From Candidatus Parvarchaeota archaeon (GTDB lineage Archaea; Nanobdellota; Nanobdellia; CSSed11-243R1): DNA of 64,000 nt. The notes beneath the pieces are model-generated. The model worked only from the letters and a program-made list of their open reading frames with translations. It searched no databases and was not told the DNA's origin. A program made the position numbers and the translations under genes. Location of the stretch: assembly GCA_015522785.1 (NCBI GenBank), contig WALP01000002.1, positions 1-64,000 on the forward strand, in the 5' to 3' direction. The number at the start of each line of letters is the position of its first letter. Position 1 is the first letter of the stretch. Below are positions 24,340 through 33,651 of the stretch, in pieces.

Positions 24340-27300
24340 TTACCAAATTAATGTGTATATCTTTGGTTCATCATCGCCAGAATCATCTGTTGGTGAAACA
24401 GTTTCTTCTTTTTGTGCTTCAGCTGGAGGCGTTGGAGGCTTCTTGAAAAAGCCTAATATCTTTCCTCTCATCAAGAACAATGCAATTGCTATAGCTGAAA
24501 CAACCAATATCCACACTAGATTACTCATTGTGAACTTACCGGCTGCAATGAAGAAACCTGTAACACCACTAGGTGTTGTTGGTGTAGTTGGTGTTGTCGG
24601 TACTGACGGGTTAAATGAAAGTATTCCCTCACATGTTTTTATGGCCCCGTCAAAGTCCCCAGCATTTATCTGACTCATAGCAGTGTCGTAGTTATTCTTC
24701 AAATTTGCTGTGTCTGTTCCATTTGACATCAATTTTTCTATAAACTTGCTCGCGTCATCACATACTGAAGTCGCATTAATTTGTTTTAAGTTCGTAAATT
24801 TCAGTGTAAATGTATCTGAGTCTCCTGAAAAGTCATTTGCTGCCTTTACAGTTATTTTATAATCTCCGCTTAGCAAATTAACAGGTGCAATCTTAAGCTG
24901 GACTATCTTTGAGTCACCGACATCCAAATCGAAATTACCATCACTGAATTTATAATTACCGCTCGGAATTCCCCTGAGGAACATCTCCAAACCGGCAGCG
25001 TATTGTCCACCTTCATTTGTTACATTAACATTGACAATTGCCATATCATCTGATGTCATAACTACTTCTTTCTTATCAACAGTCACTGTAATCTTTGTGC
25101 TTGTAGGCAATGGACCTCCACCGCCTCCACCTCCTGTGTATGGAGTATAAACTGAGAATGTTACGCTATCATTGCCAACATTTCCAAATGTATCATATGC
25201 CTTTAAATTGACTGTGTGTGATCCATCAGCAAACGATTCCGTATAAGATGTGGCCGTTCCAGTATATACCAAAACACCATCTACCTCAAGCTCGTAATGG
25301 TCAATTCCATTCGCGTCGTTACCATTCCATGTGATTTTAATTGAATGTTCTGATGTTGACGCACCGTTTGATGGGTTTGTTATTGCTACATTCGGAGCCG
25401 TCGCATCAACAGTCCATGTGACATTAACCTCGGCTGAATGCCCGTAACTATCTGTGCAATTCACATAGTAGGTATGATTTCCATCTGCAAGTCCTGTAAG
25501 ATATTCTGAATGATTTGTACTTCCTGTAATAGACATATTAGTTGTTGGATTTGATGTTGTACCGAACCTACATGTTGCGTTTTCATTAGTTGTCGCGTTT
25601 AAAAACACTGAAGGCCCCGTTAGGGAGCCTCCAGCAGGTGAGGTGAGTGTTATAATTGGTGGCTGAGTGTCAACAACTGTCAAAGTGTGTGAAACATTCG
25701 CACTGTCATAATTATTTGTTCCCGGTAGAACTGCTTTGATTATATACGTTCCAACAGGGAATGTTTGAGTTGTTGTTAATGGTATGGTTCCATTTGCGAT
25801 TAATGTACCATTTGAGTAAACCTCAGCATAGCCATCAAGTGTTGAAGTTAAATTAATCTCAACATTGCTGTAAGACTCCGCGGTTGTGTCTCCATCAGTG
25901 CCATTAATTGTAAGATTCAAAACAGGCTGCGCCTTGTTGAGTGTAATTGTCCTTGTTATCTCCGCATCTGCATAATTCTTTGAATTGTTGAAAACCAACT
26001 TATACTCATAAGTGCCAACATCTAATGTTTTTATATCTGGATTATTTACGGGTGCCCCATCAAGGAACAAATACAAATCTCCGTCAGGTATTGACGTGTC
26101 TTTCCATCCTGTTGCGTTGGTTTGAGTTCCATATATTCCTGTGAAATTTGACTCATTGCCATTTATTGACAAGTGTATTAATGAAGTATTAGGGTTATTC
26201 GGATCGTAAGGTGATTTTTTAATTATTTCATATTGTAAGTTACCTGTTGAATTTGAATTTCCAACTCCATCAGTTGCGACCCAGTTATATGTATAGTTTC
26301 CGACATCCAATGCGTTGAATACAATTGAATACTCATTTCCATTTTGAGTTATGTCTCCGTTTGACAAAGTGTATTTAGTTCCATTCAAAGTAAACACAAC
26401 TTCACTTATTCCGCTTTCGTCAGTCCAATTTATATAAAATACATAGCTCGCACTTGCATCATATTCAACTCCACTTATAGGAGTCACATATTCATTTGAG
26501 TAGAAAGGTCCATCCACATCTAATACAAATGTTGCATTCCCCGAACTTGTTACTGTATCTCCTGAATTTTCATCGGTGCCATTTGCAACAACACAAAGCG
26601 TGTAATTTCCTGTAGGTGCACTATTGCTCCAAATGTCAAAGCTAATGGTTTTGTCTGTTCCAGCAGGTATATCAACTGGTTGGTTTATTGCGGAAAAGCT
26701 AAACAAGTTTGTAACATCATTGCCGTTACAGTCGTTTTCCCTTATTTCAAGAGTTGACAATTTAACATCAAGCGCATCTGCCTCACCGGGGTTTGCAATA
26801 GAAACATTAACAGTCGCGTGCTGATTTTGCACAATTGTGTTTGGAACTATTGATATTCTCAATGCCAAACTTGCAGGGGATTCCAAATTAACCGTGACGG
26901 AATCGCTACCTGAATTTCCATTCTTTTGAGCATTTACTGTGATTGTCCAAGCACCGCTAGGATTCGCGTTTGAAGTGTGATAAACTGCAGAATAAACACC
27001 AGGTGTCGCTGTTTCAATCAAATTAAAAGTGTTTCCTGCCGAAGGCCCGTTTGCGATTACTGTCGCTCCGGAAATCATGTTGCCGTCGGTGTCTTTTACC
27101 TCTGCGGTAACTGTGATATTCTGCCCTTTGGTGTAGTTAGTTCCATCAATTGGACTTGTTATAGTTACATTATACTGATTTAGTACTGTTGTAGTCCTTG
27201 ATGCGCTTCCAGTGTTGCCATTTCCGTCATCTGCATTAACAGTTACCGTCCAGCTACCTGCATTATCTGTATCCTTAATTGTGTAACTTCCTATCCACTT

Positions 27301-28740
27301 TCCGCCGGAGTAGGACATTGAGACTGTGGAACCATCTCTTCCATTGAAGTGAACATTTCCGCTTGTTACAGAAGTTCCATCCGGATATTTAACCGTCGCA
27401 CTAACAGTAACTGTATCCCCTCTGTAATAATGAGCATTAAGAGAATTCATAGAAACACTAAGGGATACTGCGCTTAAAGGAATGTTCTTTGATGCAGAAC
27501 CGCTATTCCCATCCTTTGACGCACTTACAGTAAGAGCCCAAGTGTTCGGCGCATTATAACCTATATTAATTGTCTTTTGATATGTTCCACCTGTAGTATG
27601 GACTAAACTTGTTGTTGTTCCATCCGGCAATGTTGCTGTCACTGTCGCACCGCTCACACCGTTGCCGTGGACATCGGTAACAGTCGCACGTATTGTCGTG
27701 GAACTTCCTTTAGTGGCTGAAGTTGGAGCATTTATATAAACAGTATAATCATCTGTTATATCTATCCCTTTTGAATTACCCTCATCATTAGCTAAATGTT
27801 TAGAATCATTATCAATTCCACGGACATCAATGTTAATTCTACAATTTGAATTTGGACTATTTGCAACCAAATTCCAACTTACACTATGCCCTGTTCCGCC
27901 ATTAATCGTACCTATTGATTTTGTACTTGTTTCCCCAGATGCCAATCTAGCACAATTTGTGGGGCTAAAACTAATAGATGCATTTGTATCTACAGCTGGA
28001 GCCATAAGTGTATTTGTATTCCTTATTGAAGCAGTGACTGAAAAAGATTCTTCCAAATTCGCACTAGTTTTGCTAAGTATCTCAGAATCCACTTTTAAGC
28101 TTGCGTGTCGTGTAATTGTAATTGTTTCAGTATGCACTTCCTCATCTACATTCCAATTGGCAGAAACTGTTTTGTTGTTGTACTGCCCAAGGCTATCTGG
28201 TGTAAATGTGATTGAAGCAGGAGTTGAACTAACATCAAAATACGCAACTCCATTAGTTGTCCTTTTTGTTGTACTTCCTACAGTCACACTACCAACATCG
28301 CCAAGGGCATTTCCATCTTTGTCCACCAAAATAACTTTCAAGTTAGGATTTATAGGTACATCTCTATCAACTGTACCGCTATTTGTTCGAGATACATTTA
28401 CAATACCATCATAAGTTTTTCCATTGTATGAAGAATGAATGTTTACATAACACCACCCATTGTGGATTACTTCCAAAGCTGGCATTGAATATTGTCCACT
28501 AGAGTTTGTGGTTGCAGTCATGCTTGATTCGACAGGTCCAACCACTACACACGCGTTCGGGTCTGTATTCGGGTCTCCATAAGTTATCCAAACTGACGCT
28601 CCGGATATAGGTCCACTTGCGTCCTGCACGACACCATTGATGTTTACAACTACATCATATGCAGCAGAAGCTACACCAAACATCAAAAGAGAAAGTACAA
28701 ACACCAAAAAAAGTTTAAATTGATTATTCATTTTACGCAC
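24340..28740 (-). CDS. Giant Ig-repeat surface protein with C-terminal membrane anchor
   Basis: 1466 residues. Signal peptide (FKLFLVFVLSLLMFGVASA), then a carboxypeptidase-regulatory-like module (about 30-115). Many Ig/fibronectin-like repeats follow, with recurrent patterns such as TVTVNADDGNGNTGSASR and NVTWTVDATAPNVAI and many NxS/T sites. Next come a Gly-rich linker (PYTGGGGGGGPLP, about 1200), an alpha-helical segment (about 1335-1390), a Pro/Thr stalk, one membrane helix (LVWILVVSAIAIALFLM) and a cytosolic acidic tail. It is probably an S-layer or adhesin-type cell-envelope protein. A second possible start is Met4. Confidence 0.9.
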   Translation of the reverse strand: MRKMNNQFKLFLVFVLSLLMFGVASAAYDVVVNINGVVQDASGPISGASVWITYGDPNTDPNACVVVGPVESSMTATTNSSGQYSMPALEVIHNGWCYVNIHSSYNGKTYDGIVNVSRTNSGTVDRDVPINPNLKVILVDKDGNALGDVGSVTVGSTTKRTTNGVAYFDVSSTPASITFTPDSLGQYNNKTVSANWNVDEEVHTETITITRHASLKVDSEILSKTSANLEESFSVTASIRNTNTLMAPAVDTNASISFSPTNCARLASGETSTKSIGTINGGTGHSVSWNLVANSPNSNCRINIDVRGIDNDSKHLANDEGNSKGIDITDDYTVYINAPTSATKGSSTTIRATVTDVHGNGVSGATVTATLPDGTTTSLVHTTGGTYQKTINIGYNAPNTWALTVSASKDGNSGSASKNIPLSAVSLSVSMNSLNAHYYRGDTVTVSATVKYPDGTSVTSGNVHFNGRDGSTVSMSYSGGKWIGSYTIKDTDNAGSWTVTVNADDGNGNTGSASRTTTVLNQYNVTITSPIDGTNYTKGQNITVTAEVKDTDGNMISGATVIANGPSAGNTFNLIETATPGVYSAVYHTSNANPSGAWTITVNAQKNGNSGSDSVTVNLESPASLALRISIVPNTIVQNQHATVNVSIANPGEADALDVKLSTLEIRENDCNGNDVTNLFSFSAINQPVDIPAGTDKTISFDIWSNSAPTGNYTLCVVANGTDENSGDTVTSSGNATFVLDVDGPFYSNEYVTPISGVEYDASASYVFYINWTDESGISEVVFTLNGTKYTLSNGDITQNGNEYSIVFNALDVGNYTYNWVATDGVGNSNSTGNLQYEIIKKSPYDPNNPNTSLIHLSINGNESNFTGIYGTQTNATGWKDTSIPDGDLYLFLDGAPVNNPDIKTLDVGTYEYKLVFNNSKNYADAEITRTITLNKAQPVLNLTINGTDGDTTAESYSNVEINLTSTLDGYAEVYSNGTLIANGTIPLTTTQTFPVGTYIIKAVLPGTNNYDSANVSHTLTVVDTQPPIITLTSPAGGSLTGPSVFLNATTNENATCRFGTTSNPTTNMSITGSTNHSEYLTGLADGNHTYYVNCTDSYGHSAEVNVTWTVDATAPNVAITNPSNGASTSEHSIKITWNGNDANGIDHYELEVDGVLVYTGTATSYTESFADGSHTVNLKAYDTFGNVGNDSVTFSVYTPYTGGGGGGGPLPTSTKITVTVDKKEVVMTSDDMAIVNVNVTNEGGQYAAGLEMFLRGIPSGNYKFSDGNFDLDVGDSKIVQLKIAPVNLLSGDYKITVKAANDFSGDSDTFTLKFTNLKQINATSVCDDASKFIEKLMSNGTDTANLKNNYDTAMSQINAGDFDGAIKTCEGILSFNPSVPTTPTTPTTPSGVTGFFIAAGKFTMSNLVWILVVSAIAIALFLMRGKILGFFKKPPTPPAEAQKEETVSPTDDSGDDEPKIYTLIW

Positions 28741-28766
28741 CCCACCACGTTTATTTAAATGAAAGA

Positions 28767-29822
28767 TTAATCACCAAGTGATTCTACATCTATCCCTGAA
28801 TTATCGGTTGATTCTTCACGCTTGTAAAAATCAGAAAGATTGTCAATCACATTTGAGATGTATGTTAATGGTGATTTATTCTTCTCATAGCTTCCGCCTC
28901 TAAGGGCAGTTATCAAACCTACACCCACTTCAGCTATCCATGCCGGTAATCTTTTTACATAATTTATGGTACCATTGAATGTAGATCCATCAGTAGTTCC
29001 GTTAAACGTTCCATTATATGGAGAGTCATAGTTAACAAAGTGGATATTTCCACTTTCAGTTCCATTGACAGATGTTGGAGGAATAACTCCCGCAACATGT
29101 TGGACAACAGGTTCTTTATATGTTAGCAAACTATCCAAAACACCTTTTGCACTTGAAGCATCAAATGTTCCGTTATATGCATTAGCTGCTCCAACAAGCA
29201 ATGAAACCAAACCTGCGGCAACCATTGCTGCCTTGCCATTGCTGAACCTATGTGCGTCCCACTTCAAAATATAAGTATTATCAACTTTTTCCAAATCTGC
29301 TCCTGTTTTTTCAACAAAATCATCCAATTTTTCCTTGTCAATTGTGTACTCGCCATCAAATTCTTTCAATGCAATTCCTATGTAATCAGATTTAATCAAA
29401 TGGAATTTTTCTCTATCATCTTCACTTATTTTACTATGAACCTTTTTAGGCACATAAACCGCAGCTACGGTATCTGGATAAGTGTCCACATTTCTAGGAG
29501 TTGAAAGAATTTTTTCTAGCTTTGAAGAATCACTTTTAGGATTATATATTTTCTTGCCAAACAAAAAATCATTTATTTTTTCATGTATTGTTTTCTTCGG
29601 ATTATAATCTAATTCTTCTGAAGAATTATAATCTGTTTTATCATTTTCATTAGTTTGATTTGCAGATTGTATTGGATTAGCATCCATTTTATAACCCATT
29701 TCATTATCTTCATCTTCAAACACAGCCCCACATTCTGGACAGACTTTTGCATCTACAGGTATTATTGCCCCGCACACAGGACACTCAGCTACATTTTCAA
29801 CATTATCTTGTTCATCAACCAT
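28767..29822 (-). CDS. Zinc-ribbon membrane protein
   Basis: 351 residues. N-terminal zinc ribbon CPVCGAIIPVDAKVCPECG, acidic linker, an alpha/beta region (about 130-190), a hydrophobic segment (AAMVAAGLVSLLVGAANAY), then a stretch with repeated YNGTF/FNGT units that are potential N-glycosylation sites. A second weak hydrophobic segment lies near 300. The topology suggests a cytosolic zinc ribbon and an exposed glycosylated loop. It lies 26 bases upstream of the giant surface-protein gene on the same strand, so they may be co-expressed. Family not recognised. Confidence 0.75.
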   Translation of the reverse strand: MVDEQDNVENVAECPVCGAIIPVDAKVCPECGAVFEDEDNEMGYKMDANPIQSANQTNENDKTDYNSSEELDYNPKKTIHEKINDFLFGKKIYNPKSDSSKLEKILSTPRNVDTYPDTVAAVYVPKKVHSKISEDDREKFHLIKSDYIGIALKEFDGEYTIDKEKLDDFVEKTGADLEKVDNTYILKWDAHRFSNGKAAMVAAGLVSLLVGAANAYNGTFDASSAKGVLDSLLTYKEPVVQHVAGVIPPTSVNGTESGNIHFVNYDSPYNGTFNGTTDGSTFNGTINYVKRLPAWIAEVGVGLITALRGGSYEKNKSPLTYISNVIDNLSDFYKREESTDNSGIDVESLGD

Positions 29823-29911
29823 GATAAACTCACCCCTTTTTACTACATTTTAGTTGTTACAGAATAGTGTATACTTATTTATAAACATTTCGTTTTTGCT
29901 CAGTGACAACA

Positions 29912-29930
29912 AAAAAAGCGCCAGGGGCAG
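29912..29930. repeat. 19-bp direct copy of the tRNA-Ser 3' end (att-like)
   Basis: AAAAAAGCGCCAGGGGCAG is identical to 42699-42717, which spans the last 12 bases of tRNA-Ser and 7 bases beyond. A GC-rich exact match of this kind in AT-rich DNA is unlikely by chance. It marks the probable far boundary of an inserted 12.8-kb segment. No other part of a tRNA is present here. Confidence 0.6.
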
Positions 29931-29941
29931 AACCTAGAATC

Positions 29942-29997
29942 TGAGTACACCGCCATGTCCAAAATTTTGACGTTCTTCAATATGTACGCAGTACTCA
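29942..29997. other. Inverted repeat beside the att-like copy
   Basis: TGAGTAC (29942-29948) and GTACTCA (29991-29997) form a 7-bp inverted repeat, with AAAATTTT between them. It sits 12 bases inside the att-like sequence and could be a recombinase arm site or part of a decayed RNA. No gene lies in 29823-30053. Confidence 0.35.
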
Positions 29998-30053
29998 AAT
30001 ATAAATTCTATTGTAGTGGAGGATACAAATTTTAATCAATAAAATAGAAAAAA

Positions 30054-30167
30054 TTAATGCTTAGCAAGCTCTTTAAGTAGCCATTCATCTTCCTCTATAA
30101 TTTTATCAGCAATTTTCATTAGCGCTGCAATAATTCTCTCCTCATCTAAAGAAATATATTTATTCAT
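30054..30167 (-). CDS. 37-residue ORF downstream of DUF2283 gene
   Basis: ATG 30167 to TAA 30054, preceded by AAGGAAA as ribosome-binding site and starting 2 bases after the DUF2283 stop. The peptide is helical and acidic (LDEERIIAALMKIADKIIEE). It may be the partner of the DUF2283 protein in a toxin-antitoxin-like pair, but nothing proves this. Confidence 0.5.
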   Translation of the reverse strand: MNKYISLDEERIIAALMKIADKIIEEDEWLLKELAKH

Positions 30168-30169
30168 TT

Positions 30170-30505
30170 TTATTTCCTTCTTGCGCTAACTGCAACTGCC
30201 TGAGGAATAGTCACTGTATGGGCCGGCACTTTTATATTTGGCTCCATTAATGCCAAGTGAACAAAAATAACAAGTGGGTTGCCCATCCTTGTAGTTAGAG
30301 AAGCTCTTTTGATTTTTTTAAGCATATACTTTGGGATACCGAATAATTTTGACACGTGAAAGATTTCTATCCCTGAAACGTTCCCATCAAAATCTATGTC
30401 AATTGTATAATCATCTCCAATCTCTATAGAATACCTTACGTTAGAATCTTTCTTGTGAATAAATAACGAATCTCCAGAAAAATCATAATTAAATTCATAC
30501 TTCAT
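30170..30505 (-). CDS. DUF2283-like protein with C-terminal extension
   Basis: 111 residues from ATG 30505, which overlaps the stop of the decayed upstream frame (ATGA). The N-terminal half matches the short DUF2283 fold (YDFSGDSLFIHKKD to IDFDGNVSGIEIFHVSKLFG). DUF2283 proteins are often antitoxin-like or found beside mobile elements. The basic C-terminal 45 residues are not recognised. Confidence 0.65.
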   Translation of the reverse strand: MKYEFNYDFSGDSLFIHKKDSNVRYSIEIGDDYTIDIDFDGNVSGIEIFHVSKLFGIPKYMLKKIKRASLTTRMGNPLVIFVHLALMEPNIKVPAHTVTIPQAVAVSARRK

Positions 30506-30942
30506 TTTTTCCACCTTTTATCACCCAATTTTCTTTGCAGTTTCTTATTAATTATATATGTCGTCTTAACTATAAATTTTTCTTTTCCCTTTATAACCTT
30601 TGGCATCAAAGCCACGAAAAGAGAACGAACGTTGCTCAATTTAAAATATAAATCAACAGTATTGTTATATTTCCTACTTTTAGAAACTTTTTCTAGGTCA
30701 GCAGGATGAGTCAGGTTATATTTTATAGTTTCAGCACCAATATTCCTTTCCTACCTACTGCTCTTGCCCAAGCGTGAGAGCGAAAACTCTGCAGTCCAAT
30801 TATATCCCTTTCCTCTATCTTCCTCAATTTCTTCTTCCAATATGAGATATTGTATTCCATTTGAACAAATAAGCCATCGAATATATTTAATATTTTGGCA
30901 AATGGCGAGCCTAAATGTTCTATTAGTTGTGTTTTCTAATTT
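30502..30942 (-). pseudogene. Decayed ORF with one in-frame TAG
   Basis: One minus-strand frame is open for 147 codons except for a single TAG at 30753-30751. There is no ATG or GTG near its upstream end. The 3' part encodes a basic C-terminus (IVKTTYIINKKLQRKLGD) and ends in an ATGA overlap with the DUF2283 start, as an intact operon partner would. It is best read as a gene that lost its start and gained a stop. No pyrrolysine genes are seen, so recoding is unsupported. Confidence 0.5.
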
Positions 30943-31002
30943 TTAACTCATAATTTTAATTCATAAAGAAAAATTTTTAACTAAAATGCGATAGGTTATA
31001 TT

Positions 31003-32484
31003 ATGGATTTAAAGAGAATTGTAATATTTACATTAGTAATTTTATTTGCTCTATCCTTAACCACCAACGTGGCACATGGTGTTGTAGTCATCCGCCCATG
31101 TAACACTAGCGATGACTGCATGAAAGAACTTAAAATGTGCCCCGAAACACCACCCCCACACTGCAACTGTAAAATACCCTGCACGAATGGGAGATGTGGT
31201 GTGATGGGAACATTTTCTTCGAATTTAAGCGATGACTATTTCATCGAAAAAGCAAATGAGTATATTATATCAAAAGTTGGTGAGGATTTTTACAAAGAGC
31301 ACTATCAATTCTACAAAATCCAAAGAGGCATTTACTATGACACAAATGTCAAGGTACTTTACACTTTATCCATTGAAGGATATAACTTACCTGCAAGAGG
31401 TATTATATTCAGCTGCAGCGGGAAGATTACTCTTGTTAAATTATATGTGAATAACTCTTCGAATGTTATAAATAAATCAAAAGCCGTAGAGATCGCTAAT
31501 TCTTTTCTCATTCAAAATAATATAACCCCTCCAAAAAAGTATGATATATATTTTGAATATGTATATGGCAAGCCGGAACTCAACTGGCGTATCCACTATT
31601 TACATCCAAGCTATTGGATTTCAATAGATTATAATACAGGTAAAATCGTAAGTGAAACAGTTACTTCATCGAGACCATCTAAGGGCACAATCATGGGAAC
31701 ATCAGTTACATTTTCTATATTTATTGGTGGAATATTAATAACTTATTTTATTGCCCTCAGGAAATTAAATAAGCGGGACAAAATAATCGGCCTTTCGATG
31801 GTTGCATCTGTTTTATGGTATATGTTCTCCTACACATTTATTGCCCCGTTTGTATTCAAAATAATTTCTAATGACCCAAATGTCGTGCTTTCAGTGCCAC
31901 AGCCATTTATAATGGTGTTACTAACTGTTTATCTACCGGTAGGTGTTTTCATTGCAACATTATTGGCACTAGTGTATTATCACAAAGATGACATAAAACG
32001 AGGTGAGTCACCAAGTGTGTTGTGGTATCTCGTCCCAATTACTGTTGCACTTGCCTTATTAGCAGATAGTAACAACATATGGCAAGGTATGCCTTCTCTA
32101 ATTAATTATTTATCTAACGTGTTGATACATTACGAAGGTGGATGCTGGTCAATGTTTGAAAGCATTTTCGAATCAACCCTAATAACATGGATAGTAATAC
32201 CAATCTCAATAAATATTGCATACACGTTTAGAGAAAATTATAAATTTGCAAGGAATATTATTCTAGCAGGTGTAATTTTAGCAGTCATAACATGCATACC
32301 TAGTATATATGCAATAAGGATTAACGCAGTTATAATCTTATTATCAATAATTGTTGCAATGTATAACAAGTGGTTCTTTAAAGGGAGAAAGATAATCATA
32401 ACTATTGCCATCTTCATAGCAGCTGCGGTCATTACTAAATTTCTATGGGGGCTCATGCAACCACTTTGCATTTATATTCCCTGA
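31003..32484 (+). CDS. Exported-domain membrane protein, PepSY-like region plus polytopic C-terminus
   Basis: 493 residues. Signal peptide or anchor (about 5-26), then a cysteine-rich segment (PCNTSDDCMKELKMC to CNCKIPCTNGRCG) likely stabilised by disulfides or metal. A PepSY-like stretch follows (EIANSFLIQNN to YWISIDYNTGKIVSE, about 165-225). The last 260 residues carry about seven membrane helices. No transport or enzyme motif is recognised. TATA-like sequence lies before ATG 31003. It lies in the putative island. Confidence 0.75.
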   Translation: MDLKRIVIFTLVILFALSLTTNVAHGVVVIRPCNTSDDCMKELKMCPETPPPHCNCKIPCTNGRCGVMGTFSSNLSDDYFIEKANEYIISKVGEDFYKEHYQFYKIQRGIYYDTNVKVLYTLSIEGYNLPARGIIFSCSGKITLVKLYVNNSSNVINKSKAVEIANSFLIQNNITPPKKYDIYFEYVYGKPELNWRIHYLHPSYWISIDYNTGKIVSETVTSSRPSKGTIMGTSVTFSIFIGGILITYFIALRKLNKRDKIIGLSMVASVLWYMFSYTFIAPFVFKIISNDPNVVLSVPQPFIMVLLTVYLPVGVFIATLLALVYYHKDDIKRGESPSVLWYLVPITVALALLADSNNIWQGMPSLINYLSNVLIHYEGGCWSMFESIFESTLITWIVIPISINIAYTFRENYKFARNIILAGVILAVITCIPSIYAIRINAVIILLSIIVAMYNKWFFKGRKIIITIAIFIAAAVITKFLWGLMQPLCIYIP

Positions 32485-32494
32485 ATTGAATTGG

Positions 32495-32713
32495 CTATTT
32501 CTTGCGAAGTTCATTCTGAGCACCATTGCCATCTTCCTCGCTTTGAATTTCCTCCTTTAGAACTTTCCACCAAGCCGGCAACCTTTCTTGAATTTCAAAC
32601 GCCATAGCCAACACCAAAAGAATTAGAGAGGAAGGGTTTATTAGGAATAAATTGTTCAACGCGACTGGACAGCAAAAGTTGCCAAGAAAAGGTTTTCTCT
32701 TGTTTGTTTCCAA
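32495..32713 (-). CDS. Small hypothetical protein
   Basis: 72 residues with a hydrophobic centre (LFLINPSSLILLVLAMAF) and a charged C-terminus. No recognised family and no strong ribosome-binding site. It lies downstream of the four-gene accessory operon. It could be real or a chance frame. Confidence 0.4.
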   Translation of the reverse strand: METNKRKPFLGNFCCPVALNNLFLINPSSLILLVLAMAFEIQERLPAWWKVLKEEIQSEEDGNGAQNELRKK

Positions 32714-32769
32714 TGTTGTTAGACGGGGGTATATAATAATATATTTATTTGTTGTTTAGTTAAGTTGGA

Positions 32770-33651
32770 TTATTTGCCGACTGCCTTCTTAATCTGCCAT
32801 TTCAATCTCCTAAGAGACTCCAAATCCAAAGCCCTCTGCCCGCTTAACATTGATGTGAAAAGTATTGGGATCTTGCCATTTGACAATTCTACTCTATGAA
32901 ATCCCTCTTTTTCAAAATTACTATCATCAATTTTAATTTTCTTATTAGCTGCATCATAATACATTATTATCTTGGAAGAGAGAGCATTAGCAACGACGAT
33001 TACCTTAGGCTCAATCATATCTATCAATCCCAATGATATCTCTAACTGATCCTTTCCAAACTCATTTAAAGAGACACTTTGGATTTTACTCTTGCTCATT
33101 TTCTCCTTATAATTTATACATTTCTTTAAATCATCTTGAGACGTTGTTCTGTAGAAAAATAAATCAATATGTTCCCATTTGTTTTCATCCCCAAAGACAT
33201 ATTTTGAAATCTCTTTTAACTTTTTAAAATACTTATTATACCTACTTTTTGCTACCTTTTCAAAGTCGATCAACTCATTACACATCTTGATAAATTCCTC
33301 TGTATATTGCCGCTTACCATTGGACTTCTTGACTTTTCTTTCTCGTTTTTCTTCCGGCCACCATTCAAAACTTTCTACATCTTTTATGAACCTAAATTCT
33401 TTAGGCACTGGAAGTTTTTTAGCTTCTTCGAGAATCTTCTTAACACCATCATCTGAAAGAGAAGGATTTAACCCAATAAATAAAATACCACCTTTATTAA
33501 ACTCAGAAATCAATAATGGAAAACATTTATTTGGTATCTTTTTCTTACTCTTCTTGTTTTTCTTCTCCGGGCACTTTATCTTATCTGGATTTTCCTCCCA
33601 CAGCCTTATAATTTGTTCGTTTATCTCCTTATTTTCCACTTCCATCACCAT
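32770..33651 (-). CDS. Uracil-DNA-glycosylase-fold-like protein
   Basis: 293 residues. The order of motifs resembles the UDG superfamily: ILFIGLNPSLSDDG (motif A-like), HIDLFFYRTT, IEPKVIVVANALSS (central strand) and PILFTSMLSGQRALDLESLRR (motif B-like, but without the usual HPSP). A charged insertion (about 85-120) follows motif A. Substrate and activity cannot be deduced. It is the last gene of the 36532-32770 operon and overlaps the gene before it by 23 bases. Confidence 0.6.
   Translation of the reverse strand: MVMEVENKEINEQIIRLWEENPDKIKCPEKKNKKSKKKIPNKCFPLLISEFNKGGILFIGLNPSLSDDGVKKILEEAKKLPVPKEFRFIKDVESFEWWPEEKRERKVKKSNGKRQYTEEFIKMCNELIDFEKVAKSRYNKYFKKLKEISKYVFGDENKWEHIDLFFYRTTSQDDLKKCINYKEKMSKSKIQSVSLNEFGKDQLEISLGLIDMIEPKVIVVANALSSKIIMYYDAANKKIKIDDSNFEKEGFHRVELSNGKIPILFTSMLSGQRALDLESLRRLKWQIKKAVGK

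Noticed and set aside
29823-30053. A second, degenerate tRNA next to the att-like copy
   Set aside because: Only the last 12 bases of the tRNA are present; no T-loop, D-arm or anticodon arm can be folded.
30751-30753. Pyrrolysine-type readthrough of the in-frame TAG
   Set aside because: No pyrrolysine genes or related methyltransferases are in the window, and the frame also lacks a start, so decay is simpler.
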